The notes: generated by a model from the sequence alone, not told the origin. A DNA stretch of 64,000 nucleotides from Methylobacillus flagellatus (GCF_005502435.1 NZ_SCOU01000003.1:434001-498000), one strand, 5' to 3'; positions 9,104-17,343 are shown, numbered from the stretch's first letter. A program made the numbers and translations.

Positions 9104-10120
9104 GTGAATCAGCCTGTTGTGAATCAGCCACGGCACATCGCGGTGCTGGGCGCAGGTGCCTGGGGTACTGCGCTGGCGCTGCAACTCAGCCAGCGACATC
9201 GCGTCAGCCTGTGGACACGCAGCGCGGAACACGCCCTGCACATGCAGCAGTCACGCTGCAATCCGCAATTTCTCGACCAAACTCCGTTCCCTGAAGGCTT
9301 GCAAGTGGTCGCCGAACTGGCGACAGCGCTGCAAGACGTGGACATGGTGCTGTCTGTGGTGCCCACCGCAGGCTTGCGCCACATCATGCGGCAGGTGCGC
9401 GCGCTGGGCTGCAGCGCACCGCTGATCTGGGCCTCCAAAGGCCTGGAAGCCGCTAGCAGCCAGCTTGCGCACGAGATCGCCGCCGCCGAGTTGCCCGCCG
9501 GTCAGCATTATGGTGTGTTGTCCGGCCCCAGTTTCGCGGCTGAACTGGCGCGTGGCTTGCCTACCGCCGTGACGCTGGCATGCCCGGATGCTGCGTTTGC
9601 ACGCGAAGCCGGTGCCTGGCTGCATGGCGCCAATCTGCGTGTCTACACCAGCGATGATGTGGTCGGGGTCTCGGTTGCCGGTGCGGTCAAGAACGTGATG
9701 GCCATCGCGGCAGGCATCAGTGACGGCATGCAGTTCGGCAACAACGCGCGTGCCGCACTGATCACACGCGGCATGGCCGAGATGACCCGTTTCGGTCTGG
9801 CACTGGGGGGCAAGAAAGATACCTTCATGGGGCTGAGTGGCGTGGGCGACCTGATACTGACCTGCACCGGCCAATATTCGCGTAACCGCGAGGTCGGCCT
9901 GCGTCTGGCCACCGGTCAACATCTGCCACACATCCTCGAGCAATTGGGCCATGTGGCAGAGGGCGTGCATACCGCCCGCGAAGTGGTGCGCCGCGCGGCA
10001 CAACTCGGTGTGGACATGCCCATCAGCCGTGAAGTGGAACGTGTGCTGTTCGAACAGCGCGCACCGCGCGATGCAGTAGAGACCTTGCTGGGACGCGAAC
10101 AAAAAGCCGAGCGCGATTAG
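9104..10120 (+). CDS. gpsA: Glycerol-3-phosphate dehydrogenase [NAD(P)+]
   Basis: This cytoplasmic enzyme reduces dihydroxyacetone phosphate to sn-glycerol 3-phosphate for phospholipid synthesis. The NAD(P)-binding motif IAVLGAGAWGTALA is at the N-terminus, and the substrate-binding block SVAGAVKNVMAIAAGISDG with the catalytic lysine lies in the middle, followed by GLSGVGDLILTCTG, the GpsA signature. The start is uncertain. The frame is open from TTG 9056, but family comparison favours GTG at 9104 (338 residues) or GTG at 9119 (333 residues); the local sequence is itself a short tandem repeat (GTGAATCAGCC twice), and neither has a strong ribosome-binding site. It converges with trmL. Confidence 0.95.
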   Translation: MNQPVVNQPRHIAVLGAGAWGTALALQLSQRHRVSLWTRSAEHALHMQQSRCNPQFLDQTPFPEGLQVVAELATALQDVDMVLSVVPTAGLRHIMRQVRALGCSAPLIWASKGLEAASSQLAHEIAAAELPAGQHYGVLSGPSFAAELARGLPTAVTLACPDAAFAREAGAWLHGANLRVYTSDDVVGVSVAGAVKNVMAIAAGISDGMQFGNNARAALITRGMAEMTRFGLALGGKKDTFMGLSGVGDLILTCTGQYSRNREVGLRLATGQHLPHILEQLGHVAEGVHTAREVVRRAAQLGVDMPISREVERVLFEQRAPRDAVETLLGREQKAERD

Positions 10121-10164
10121 CTTCATCGGCTTGCCGCATGCCCCGCATGCCAGGTGCTTTCCCG

Positions 10165-10629
10165 CTATACCCCACCCACAAAATCCAGCTGCCGCCAGGC
10201 TTCGTATACCAGTACCGCCGCTGAATTGCCCAGATTGAGGCTGCGGCTGTGCGGCAACATGGGCAGCCGCAAGCGCTGCTCAGCTGCGAATTCGGCCAAC
10301 ACCTCGGCGGGCAGGCCGCGTGTTTCCGGCCCCAGCACGAACACATCCCCAGCCGCGTAGCGCACCTGCTGATAATGGGTGCTGCCTTTGGTGGTGATGG
10401 CGAACATGCGCCGTCCAGCCAGTGCCTGGCGGCAGGCCTGCCAATCCTCATGCACCTGCAGGCTGGCGAACTCGTGGTAATCCAGGCCGGCCCGTTTCAG
10501 TTGTTTGTCTTCCAGCGTGAAGCCCAGCGGCTTGACCAGATGCAGGCCTGCACCGGTGTTGGCGCATAGCCGGATGATGTTGCCGGTGTTGGGCGGGATC
10601 TCCGGTTGGTACAACACCAGATCAAACAT
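10165..10629 (-). CDS. trmL: tRNA (cytidine/uridine(34)-2'-O)-methyltransferase TrmL
   Basis: A SPOUT-class methyltransferase that methylates the wobble nucleotide of tRNA-Leu using S-adenosylmethionine. The N-terminal signature YQPEIPPNTGNIIRLCANTG and the knot motifs FVLGPETRGLPAEVL and LNLGNSAAVLVYEAWRQL are all present, and the length is typical. I give the start as the ATG at 10629, where family members usually begin (MFDLVLYQPEIPPN). A second in-frame ATG at 10653 would add 8 residues; neither has a clear ribosome-binding site. It is transcribed divergently from the msh locus, whose candidate promoter overlaps its start. Confidence 0.94.
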   Translation of the reverse strand: MFDLVLYQPEIPPNTGNIIRLCANTGAGLHLVKPLGFTLEDKQLKRAGLDYHEFASLQVHEDWQACRQALAGRRMFAITTKGSTHYQQVRYAAGDVFVLGPETRGLPAEVLAEFAAEQRLRLPMLPHSRSLNLGNSAAVLVYEAWRQLDFVGGV

Positions 10630-10658
10630 TGTCGTTTTGGGTGGGGATGACATAGAAT
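10629..10658 (+). promoter_or_regulatory. Candidate sigma-70 promoter upstream of mshE
   Basis: TTGTCG (10629-10634) and TAGAAT (10653-10658) are 18 bases apart, about 100 bases before the mshE start, and overlap the beginning of trmL on the other strand. The match is moderate (4/6 and 5/6). Confidence 0.35.
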
Positions 10659-10757
10659 CAAACGGGCAGGGCAGTTGTGGCCGTCGATTCTAGCATTCAC
10701 GCCAGCATCCGCGCCGTTCCTGCACGTTCATTTCTGATCGATCACCCGGAATCCTAC

Positions 10758-12458
10758 ATGGCGCGACCGAAGAAGACCCGTCTGGGCGAAGTGCTGCTGG
10801 AGCAGGGCCTGTTGACTCAGGCGCAGCTGGAGCACGCGCTGGAGGAGCAAAAGGCCTCCGGGCGCAAGCTGGGACGTATCCTGCTGGATGCTGGCGCGGT
10901 GACCGAGCCCCAGCTGGCGCAGGCGCTGGCTACGCAGCTGGATCTGCCTTTTGTGGATCTGCGTCAGGTCAATCTTGATGCGGCGGCCATGCAGAAATTG
11001 CCGGAGCTGATGGCACGGCGCTTCCGCGCCATCATCCTGGAAGATCGTCCGCACAGTTATCTGCTCGGCATGGTGGATCCCACCGATCTGTTCGCCTACG
11101 ACGAGATCGGTCGCGTGCTGCAGCGCCGCATCGAACTGGCGGTGGTGGTGGAAAGCACCCTGCTGCAACTCATCGACAACACCCATAGACGCACCGGCGA
11201 GATCACCACACTGGCTCAGGAGCTGGGTGATGACATGGGCGACAGCGTGGTGGATTTCGCCAATCTGCCTACACAGCGCATAGACGAAGCGCCGGTGGTC
11301 AAGCTGTTGCAGACCCTGTTCGAGGATGCAGTGCAGGTGCGCGCTTCCGATATCCACATCGAGCCGCAGGAAGCCAAATTGCTGATCCGCTTCCGTATCG
11401 ACGGTGTGATGCACCTGCAGACCGAGGCCGATCTCAAGATCACCACGGCGCTGGTGTTGCGTCTCAAGCTCACCGCAGGTCTGGATATCTCGGAGAAGCG
11501 GCTGCCGCAGGACGGCCGCTTCCAGGTGCGTGTGCGCCATCAGCAGGTGGACGTGCGCATGTCCACCATGCCCACACAATATGGCGAGTCGGTGGTGATG
11601 CGGCTGTTGATCCAGCACGCCAGCGGCTTTTCGCTGGAGCGGTTAGGCATGCCACCCGCCCTGCTGGCACGTTTCCGCAGCCTGCTGCACAGGCCGAACG
11701 GCATGGTGCTGGTGACCGGCCCGACCGGCAGTGGCAAGACCACCACCTTGTATGCCGCTCTCAGCGAACTCAATTCCACCGCCAACAAGATCATCACCGT
11801 GGAAGACCCGGTGGAGTACCGTCTGCCCGGCATCAATCAGGTACAGGTCAACGAGAAGATCGATCTGGATTTCGCACGCGTGCTGCGCTCGGTGCTGCGG
11901 CAGGACCCGGACATCATCCTGGTTGGCGAGATGCGTGACCAGGAAACTGCCCAGATCGGGCTGCGGGCTGCCATGACCGGTCACATGGTGTTGTCCACCC
12001 TGCATACCAATGACTCCATCAGCACCCCCATCCGTTTGATCGACATGGGCGCGCCACGTTACATGGTGGCCATGTCCCTGCTGGCCGTGGTGGCGCAGCG
12101 CCTGTTGCGCATGGTGTGCGAACGCTGTGGTCAGCCACATGCGCCGACACCGGCTGAACTCGCCTGGTTGCGACTGGAGTTGGGCGATGCGGCGGAGAGC
12201 AGCGCGCTGGTGCAAGGCCGGGGCTGCACCCAGTGCAACCATACCGGCTATCAGGGCCGGGTCGGTGTGTATGAGCTGCTGGAGATGAACGCCGAACTGA
12301 CCGAAGCCGCCAATCAGGCGGACACCGCCTTGTTCGTGAACCAGGCCCGCAAGCAGATGGCCGGGCATACGCTGCGCCGTGCAGCGGTGGAACTGGTACT
12401 GGCCAAGCGCACCACGGTGGCGGAAGCCATGCGCATCAGCAACCAGCTGGAAGAGTAA
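10758..12458 (+). CDS. mshE: MSHA pilus extension ATPase MshE
   Basis: A 566-residue GspE/PilB-type hexameric ATPase that powers pilus assembly at the inner membrane. The N-terminal MshEN domain has two copies of the c-di-GMP-binding motif: residues 8-31 (RLGEVLLEQGLL...LEEQ) and 37-60 (KLGRILLDAGAV...LATQ), each 24 residues and separated by 5, exactly as in characterised MshEN domains. The ATPase core carries Walker A GPTGSGKTTT (321-330), ITVEDPVEYRL, Walker B DIILVGEMRDQETA and the His box LSTLHTND. A zinc-binding tetracysteine module is present (Cys454/457 and Cys490/493). I chose ATG 10758, where the motif begins within a few residues; the frame is open 27 codons upstream. mshG follows after 1 base. 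Confidence 0.95.
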   Translation: MARPKKTRLGEVLLEQGLLTQAQLEHALEEQKASGRKLGRILLDAGAVTEPQLAQALATQLDLPFVDLRQVNLDAAAMQKLPELMARRFRAIILEDRPHSYLLGMVDPTDLFAYDEIGRVLQRRIELAVVVESTLLQLIDNTHRRTGEITTLAQELGDDMGDSVVDFANLPTQRIDEAPVVKLLQTLFEDAVQVRASDIHIEPQEAKLLIRFRIDGVMHLQTEADLKITTALVLRLKLTAGLDISEKRLPQDGRFQVRVRHQQVDVRMSTMPTQYGESVVMRLLIQHASGFSLERLGMPPALLARFRSLLHRPNGMVLVTGPTGSGKTTTLYAALSELNSTANKIITVEDPVEYRLPGINQVQVNEKIDLDFARVLRSVLRQDPDIILVGEMRDQETAQIGLRAAMTGHMVLSTLHTNDSISTPIRLIDMGAPRYMVAMSLLAVVAQRLLRMVCERCGQPHAPTPAELAWLRLELGDAAESSALVQGRGCTQCNHTGYQGRVGVYELLEMNAELTEAANQADTALFVNQARKQMAGHTLRRAAVELVLAKRTTVAEAMRISNQLEE

Positions 12459-12459
12459 G

Positions 12460-13683
12460 GTGCCGTTCTTTTCCTACCGTGGTCGCAACAACCGGGGTGA
12501 CCTGATCGAAGGCAGCATGGAGAGCCAGGACAGCACCACGCTGGCCGGCTATCTGGCCAGCATCGGCATCACACCCCTGCATATCCGCGCCACGGCAGCG
12601 CCGCGCAAAGCAGCCATGTCCATCCAGTTGTTCGAAGAGCGTATCCAGACGCTGGACATCATGATGTTCAGCCGTCAGATGTATACCCTGCTCAAGGCGG
12701 GCATCCCCATCATGCGCGCCCTGAGCGGCCTGCAGGGGTCCACCACCAACAAGCGCATGGCCGCCATCATCGGCGATATCCGTACCAGTCTGGATGGCGG
12801 GCGCGAACTGTCTGCGGCCATGCGCCAGCACCCGCGTGTGTTCTCCAGTTTTTATGTCAGCATGATCCGCGTCGGCGAGACCACCGGCATGCTGGAGCAG
12901 GTGTTCCTGCGTCTGTATGACCATCTGCAGTTCGAGAAATACATGCGCGACCAGATACGCGCCGCCTTGCGCTACCCCAGCTTCGTGATCATCGCCATGG
13001 CAGTGGCCATCATGGTGGTCAATCTGTTTGTGATCCCGGCATTCGTCACCGTGTTTGCCAGTTTCAATGCCGAGTTGCCGCTGATCACGCGCGGCCTGCT
13101 CGGTTTTTCCGGCTTCATGGTGGCGGCCTGGCCGTATCTGATCCTGGTGACGCTGGTGCTGGTGATGCTGGTACGCAGTTATATCGCCACGCCGGCCGGA
13201 CGCTACCAGTGGGACAGCCTCAAATTCAAACTGCCCATCGCCGGCAAGATCATCCACATGGCCAGCATGGCGCGCTTCTCGCGCAGCTTTGCGCTGGCCA
13301 GCAAGAGTGGCGTGCCCATCGTCAGCGGCCTAGGGCTGGTGATCCAGACCATGGACAACACCTACATCTCGCGCAAGGTGGAACAGATGCGCGCGGGCGT
13401 GGAGCGTGGCGAAAGCATCTCGCGTACGGCGGCGGCCACCGGCGTGTTCAGTTCCATTGTCATGCAGATGATCTCGGTGGGGGAGGAGTCTGGCGCGCTG
13501 GATGACCTCATGGAAGAGATCGCCGATATGTACCAGCGCGATGTGGAATACCAGATCAACACTTTGGGGGCGCAGATCGAACCCATCCTGATCGTGTTCC
13601 TGGGCATCATGGTGTTACTGCTGGCGCTGGGCATTTTCCTGCCGATCTGGGACATAGGCAGCGTGGCATTGCACAGCGCCTGA
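12460..13683 (+). CDS. mshG: MSHA biogenesis inner-membrane platform protein MshG
   Basis: A 407-residue member of the GspF/PilC family, the polytopic inner-membrane platform on which the pilus ATPase acts. Two T2SSF domains are visible: residues ~70-195 (FSRQMYTLLKAGIPIMRAL ... RVGETTGMLEQVF) and ~270-395 (MARFSRSFALASKSGVPIVSG ... ISVGEESGALDDLMEEIA). Hydrophobic segments lie around residues 165-190, 215-240 and 375-400. The start is GTG at 12460, one base after the mshE stop, giving the usual beginning VPFFSYRGRNNRGDL; the AGAGTAAG at the end of mshE can serve as ribosome-binding site. Confidence 0.94.
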   Translation: MPFFSYRGRNNRGDLIEGSMESQDSTTLAGYLASIGITPLHIRATAAPRKAAMSIQLFEERIQTLDIMMFSRQMYTLLKAGIPIMRALSGLQGSTTNKRMAAIIGDIRTSLDGGRELSAAMRQHPRVFSSFYVSMIRVGETTGMLEQVFLRLYDHLQFEKYMRDQIRAALRYPSFVIIAMAVAIMVVNLFVIPAFVTVFASFNAELPLITRGLLGFSGFMVAAWPYLILVTLVLVMLVRSYIATPAGRYQWDSLKFKLPIAGKIIHMASMARFSRSFALASKSGVPIVSGLGLVIQTMDNTYISRKVEQMRAGVERGESISRTAAATGVFSSIVMQMISVGEESGALDDLMEEIADMYQRDVEYQINTLGAQIEPILIVFLGIMVLLLALGIFLPIWDIGSVALHSA

Positions 13684-13711
13684 CACAGCGCCTGGAAGCT
13701 CAATTGAAACA

Positions 13712-13727
13712 TGGCATTACTCTTGCA
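13712..13727 (+). promoter_or_regulatory. Sigma-54 (-24/-12) promoter for pilin genes
   Basis: TGGCAT (13712-13717), five spacer bases, then TTGCA (13723-13727). The GG at 13713-13714 and GC at 13725-13726 have the exact -24/-12 spacing of RpoN promoters, and only one core base differs from the TGGCAC-N5-TTGC consensus. It sits ~113 bases before the first prepilin start, downstream of the mshG stop. Type IV pilin genes in other bacteria are often RpoN-dependent. No activator-binding site could be identified by eye. Confidence 0.72.
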
Positions 13728-13839
13728 TCAGCCTGTGTACAAATAACGTGTGGTCGCTTGCAGGTGACGATCAGGCCTGGTCATCACGTCGTGCATCGCA
13801 AGATGTGTATGACAAGGGCAAGGGTAAGTGGGAGATTCA

Positions 13840-14274
13840 ATGGTGTTGAAACGAATGGCGGGGCTGACGCTGATCGAGTTGGTGATCGCGCTGTTGATCG
13901 TTGGCACCATCGCCGCGATCCTGTTGCCGCGCTATGTGGGATTCAGAGCCGATGCAGCGAATGCTTCGATCGCAGAAGTAGCCGCGCGGATCGCCGCCAC
14001 AACGCGCGTCAATCATGCTTTGCGGCAGTCGGCCAGTAGCGGGAATGTAGAAGCAGTGAGCCTGGATGCGCGCAATGTTTGCAACAATACGAGCATGCAG
14101 CCCTTTGTCGGCGATGCGGTGCTGGTGGACCATCCGGTCAAGCAGCAGGAGTTCCTGATCGATGGCGAAGGGGATTGTTCTGTGCGTGGTGTGCTGGCAG
14201 TCAGCTGCACTGTGGTAGGTACTAACGGGATCGCGCACCTTACCGAAGTCCGATGCAGTCGGCGCAACGAGTGA
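13840..14274 (+). CDS. mshB: Type IV prepilin, MshB/MshA-like
   Basis: A 144-residue type IV prepilin. The leader MVLKRMAG is followed by the processing site G|LTLIELVIALLIVG, with Glu5 of the mature protein conserved and a hydrophobic helix to about residue 30. The mature part has four cysteines (in NVCNNTS, GDCSV, VSCTV and VRCSR), more than the next pilin, suggesting disulfides in the globular head. By position directly before the major pilin it corresponds to mshB, but sequence alone does not separate minor from major pilin. The start at ATG 13840 has GGGAG five bases upstream; an upstream GTG at 13828 is less likely. It is the first gene behind the sigma-54-type promoter. Confidence 0.85.
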   Translation: MVLKRMAGLTLIELVIALLIVGTIAAILLPRYVGFRADAANASIAEVAARIAATTRVNHALRQSASSGNVEAVSLDARNVCNNTSMQPFVGDAVLVDHPVKQQEFLIDGEGDCSVRGVLAVSCTVVGTNGIAHLTEVRCSRRNE

Positions 14275-14413
14275 CAGCATTCTGGTCTGAGCGGATTTGC
14301 GCAGCAGACTATGTTGTAACAGGCAGTGCTGGTGTATGCTCGCTTTTGTTGGATAGGGCGGCTTGTATCAGTTTTAACAGACGTTTTTTTGAAATATCAA
14401 TAAGGGGCATAAA

Positions 14414-14845
14414 ATGAAACAACAATCGGGCTTCACGCTGATCGAACTGGTGGTGGTACTGGTCATTCTGGGTATTCTTGCAGCCACCGCGCTGCCTAGA
14501 TTCATTAATCTGACGGCGGATGCGCGTATCGCTTCCGTGAATGGTGTGGCAGGTGGTCTGCGTTCTGCAGTGGCACTGGCTCAAGCCAAGTATCTGGCGA
14601 CTGGAAATAGTGCAGCCACCACTGTGGATATGAGTGGCACCTCTGTAACGGTCAATGCCGGCACCGGTATTCCTACGGGTGCCGCGGCAGGGATTGGTGC
14701 TGCGCTGCAAAGTACAGAAGGCTATACCGTTGATTACACGGCATCTCCAGTCACATTCCGTCCTGCCAATGGCGGCAGTGCAACCTGCCAGGCCACCTAT
14801 GATGGCACGACCGGCGCTGTGGTGACGGTGACTTCAAGCTGCTAA
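14414..14845 (+). CDS. mshA: MSHA major pilin MshA
   Basis: A 143-residue type IVa-like prepilin. The leader MKQQSG is cut before [24 protein letters not shown], the canonical N-methylation motif and assembly helix. The head is short and rich in Ala, Thr, Gly and Ser, ending with a C-terminal disulfide region (Cys in ATCQATYDG and the last residue Cys). MshA-type features are the [22 protein letters not shown] block after the helix. The ribosome-binding site AAGGGG at 14402-14407 is strong, and a strong intrinsic terminator follows directly after the gene, both consistent with its being the most highly expressed subunit. The 139-base upstream gap has no clear promoter by eye. Confidence 0.9.
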   Translation: MKQQSGFTLIELVVVLVILGILAATALPRFINLTADARIASVNGVAGGLRSAVALAQAKYLATGNSAATTVDMSGTSVTVNAGTGIPTGAAAGIGAALQSTEGYTVDYTASPVTFRPANGGSATCQATYDGTTGAVVTVTSSC

Positions 14846-14865
14846 TCTGATCGGTTGAACAACCC

Positions 14866-14890
14866 AAGAGGAGGCATCGCCTCCTCTTTT
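14866..14890 (+). terminator. Intrinsic terminator after mshA
   Basis: A perfect 10-bp stem (14866-14875 paired with 14879-14888), three-base loop, and a run of T immediately after. It lies 20 bases after the mshA stop and 18 bases before mshC, so it should reduce transcription of the minor pilins relative to the major pilin. Confidence 0.85.
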
Positions 14891-14908
14891 GCATGGTAGG
14901 CTGGGTGC

Positions 14909-15370
14909 ATGAGAACTGCGGGTGGCTATACTCTGATCGAACTGGTGGTGGTGATCGTGATCACCAGCATCCTGGCGGTCGTGCTGGTGCCACGTTTCAT
15001 CGGCCGTGACGCCTTTGATGCGCGTGGTGCCCATGACACCCTGCTGGCCAGTCTGCGCTATGCGCAGAAGCTCGCCATCGCGCAGCGCACTACCGTGTAT
15101 GCCAACCTCAACACCAGCACGCGTCAGCTGTGCTTAGGCTATAACAGTGATTGCAGCGCACCGGTGCTGGACCCAAGGACACAGTCTGCCTACGTGCGGC
15201 AGATGGCCTCCAGTGTGGTGTTGACAGCTAGCACTGCTGTGCTGGGTTTCGATGGCCTAGGGCGCCCGGTGCCGAACGCGGCAGCGAGTTACAGCGTGAG
15301 TAACAGTGTGGATTTAAGTATGCCTACCCGCACCATCAACGTCACGGTAGAGACCGGCCATGTGCAATAG
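14909..15370 (+). CDS. mshC: MSHA minor prepilin MshC
   Basis: A 153-residue prepilin. Leader MRTAGG, then [24 protein letters not shown] with the conserved Glu5 of the mature protein. The following RGAHDTLLASLRYAQKLAIAQRTTVYANL is the GspH/FimT-like helix-strand typical of MshC minor pilins, and two cysteines (RQLCLGYNSDCS) probably form a disulfide. Minor pilins prime assembly at the pilus tip. The gene overlaps the start of mshD by 11 bases. Confidence 0.88.
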   Translation: MRTAGGYTLIELVVVIVITSILAVVLVPRFIGRDAFDARGAHDTLLASLRYAQKLAIAQRTTVYANLNTSTRQLCLGYNSDCSAPVLDPRTQSAYVRQMASSVVLTASTAVLGFDGLGRPVPNAAASYSVSNSVDLSMPTRTINVTVETGHVQ

Positions 15371-15962
15371 TCGGCGCAACAAACCGCAATCCGGCGTCAC
15401 CCTGATCGAGCTGGTGGTGGCGATCACCGTGCTCAGTGTCGCGCTCAGTGGTGTGCTCAAGATGTTCGAACTGATCAACCGTGGCAGCACCGACCCGCTG
15501 GTGCGCAAGCAGGCGCTGGCCATCGCTGAATCCCTGCTGCAGGAGGTGCAGCAGCAAGCCTTCACCCTGTGCGACCCGGACGATGCCAATGCCTCCATCG
15601 CGCTGGTGGCCACCGACTGCAACAGCATGGACCAGAATGCCGGTGGTGCTGCACTGACTGGCCCCATCCCCAACACGGAAAGCCGCTACAGCCAGACTGA
15701 CCCACTGGACAATGTGGCGGACTATGCCGGTTTCACCATGCCGGACGCCAGTTGTGCCGGCATCTGCAACCCTGGAGATGCGACGCCGCTGCCCAATCTT
15801 GCGGGCTATGTGGCCAGCATCACAGTGACACGTGCGGGTGCTGCAGCCCCGTTTGCCGCTGCGCCGCTGGATGCGGTGCTACGTGTGCAGGTGCGCGTCA
15901 CCGGCCCGGCGGCCACCGAAGTCAATCTCACCGGCTACCGTCTGCGCTATGCACCGAACTAA
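15360..15962 (+). CDS. mshD: MSHA minor prepilin MshD
   Basis: A 200-residue minor prepilin. Leader MCNSRRNKPQSG, then VTLIELVVAITVLSVALSGVL, an N-methylation site with Val rather than Phe at mature position 1. The RKQALAIAESLLQEVQQQAF segment (GspI/PilV-like) follows the helix and four cysteines lie in the head. The start ATG at 15360 is inside the end of mshC, which suggests translational coupling. Its stop at 15962 is 4 bases from the chosen mshO start. Confidence 0.87.
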   Translation: MCNSRRNKPQSGVTLIELVVAITVLSVALSGVLKMFELINRGSTDPLVRKQALAIAESLLQEVQQQAFTLCDPDDANASIALVATDCNSMDQNAGGAALTGPIPNTESRYSQTDPLDNVADYAGFTMPDASCAGICNPGDATPLPNLAGYVASITVTRAGAAAPFAAAPLDAVLRVQVRVTGPAATEVNLTGYRLRYAPN

Positions 15963-15966
15963 GGAT

Positions 15967-16827
15967 ATGCCCAGCGCTCGCCTGCTGCGCCCATCAGGAG
16001 ATGCGCCCGGGAATGCGCCCACAGCCGAGCCCGCTATGCAGGGCTTCACCCTGATCGAACTGGTGGTGGTGGTGAGCATCATCGGCATCATCGCCGGCGC
16101 CTTGACCATCTTTATCCGCAACCCATTACAGACCTATTTCGACGGGGCGGCGCGTGCCGAGCTCAGTGATCAGGCGGATACGGCCTTGCGCCGCATGGCA
16201 CGGGAGATCCGTAACGCCTTGCCCAACAGTCTGCGCGTGGCCGTGAGCGGCAGCGACACGCTGGTGGAATTCGTGCCCATCCTCACGGCCGGACGTTACC
16301 GCGCCGAGGTGGGCATCGATCCCGCAGACAACCCGCTCGACTTCTCTGCCAGTGCAGACAGCTTTGACGTACTCGGGCCTGCTGTGACGGTCAGTGCCGG
16401 TGACAAACTGGTGATCAACAACCTGGGGATCGCTGGCGCTGATGTCTATGCTGGCAGCAACCGGCGTGACCTCACGGTGACGGGCACCTTGAACCAGCTG
16501 GCGTTCACTGGCGGCGCATTCCCGTTTTCCTCCATCTCCAGCCGCTTCTATGTGGTGGGAGAAGCGGTCAGCTACGCCTGTGACCTTGCCTCCGGCACCT
16601 TGTGGCGTTACCGCTATGCCATCCAGGCCAGCCAGCCAGCCAGCGTGGCGGCATTGAATGCACTGGCCAGCCCACAAGCACTGGCTACCGGCCTTGCGGG
16701 CTGCAGTGTGAGTTATGCGGCCGGGATCCAGCAGCGCAATGGCCTGATCACCCTGCATCTGCAGTTGCAACGCGATACCGCCCGGGTCTCCTTGATGCAT
16801 CAGGTCAATGTGGTGAACACGCCATGA
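15967..16827 (+). CDS. mshO: MSHA minor prepilin MshO
   Basis: A 286-residue minor prepilin of the larger PilW/GspJ type. A long leader (about 26 residues if the start is ATG 15967) precedes the cleavage site [21 protein letters not shown]. The body contains FDGAARAELSDQADTALRRMAREIRNALPNS, a typical MshO/PilW sequence. AAGGA lies just before 15967; ATG 15949 and ATG 16036 are alternatives, the last giving a leader of only three residues. Its TGA overlaps the ATG of mshP. Confidence 0.86.
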   Translation: MPSARLLRPSGDAPGNAPTAEPAMQGFTLIELVVVVSIIGIIAGALTIFIRNPLQTYFDGAARAELSDQADTALRRMAREIRNALPNSLRVAVSGSDTLVEFVPILTAGRYRAEVGIDPADNPLDFSASADSFDVLGPAVTVSAGDKLVINNLGIAGADVYAGSNRRDLTVTGTLNQLAFTGGAFPFSSISSRFYVVGEAVSYACDLASGTLWRYRYAIQASQPASVAALNALASPQALATGLAGCSVSYAAGIQQRNGLITLHLQLQRDTARVSLMHQVNVVNTP

Positions 16828-17282
16828 TGCGAGCCTGTTTGGATCAGCGCGGATTTGCCTTGCCCAGTGCCGTGTTCCTACTGGTGGTACTGTCAATTCT
16901 GGGCGCTTATGCGCTCAATTTCGTCAGTTTGCAGCAGGCGGCTTCCATGCAGGACGTGCGCGGTAGCCGTGCTTATCAGGCGGCGCGCAGTGGTTTGGAG
17001 TGGGGCATCTATCAGGTGCTGCTGCCTGGCACCACTAACCTGGCGGCCTGTCCTGCCAGCCCGGCCACGCTGAGCATAGAAGGCTATAGCGTCACGCTGA
17101 CCTGCAGTCAGGCACCGGAATACTATGAACAGGGCACCGACCGCACCATCCGTGTTTACGACCTGCAAGCCATTGCAAGCAGCGGCACGGCCGGTACGCC
17201 GGATTACAGCGAGCGCGCCTTGCAGGTGCTGGTCAGCAAGTGTAGGGGCACTGATGCGGCGCAGCCGTATCAGTGTGGATAG
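16824..17282 (+). CDS. mshP: MSHA biogenesis protein MshP
   Basis: A 152-residue small pilus protein. The N-terminal hydrophobic stretch GFALPSAVFLLVVLSILGAYALNFVSLQQAAS resembles a prepilin helix with ALPSA in place of the TLIE motif, which is the usual MshP/PilX-like form. Next comes SRAYQAARSGLEWGIYQVL, typical of PilX/MshP, and four cysteines in the remainder. The start ATG 16824 overlaps the mshO stop (ATGA); ATG 16827 is equally possible. The last 29 bases are the first copy of a 30-bp tandem repeat that continues into the mshQ start region. Confidence 0.85.
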   Translation: MMRACLDQRGFALPSAVFLLVVLSILGAYALNFVSLQQAASMQDVRGSRAYQAARSGLEWGIYQVLLPGTTNLAACPASPATLSIEGYSVTLTCSQAPEYYEQGTDRTIRVYDLQAIASSGTAGTPDYSERALQVLVSKCRGTDAAQPYQCG

Positions 17283-17343
17283 CATGCGGCGCAGCCGTAT
17301 CAGTGTGGGTAGCATGCGGCGCAGCCGTATCAGAGGCGATGGC
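17254..17343 (+). repeat. Three tandem 30-bp repeats at the mshP/mshQ junction
   Basis: Units at 17254-17283, 17284-17313 and 17314-17343 share the first 20 bases (ATGCGGCGCAGCCGTATCAG). The first two differ at one base; the third diverges in its last 10 bases, creating the AGAGG that serves mshQ. The first unit encodes the mshP C-terminus and stop. In the mshQ frame each unit begins with ATG and would read MRRSRI. Being 30 bp, gain or loss of a unit keeps the frame. Confidence 0.93.
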
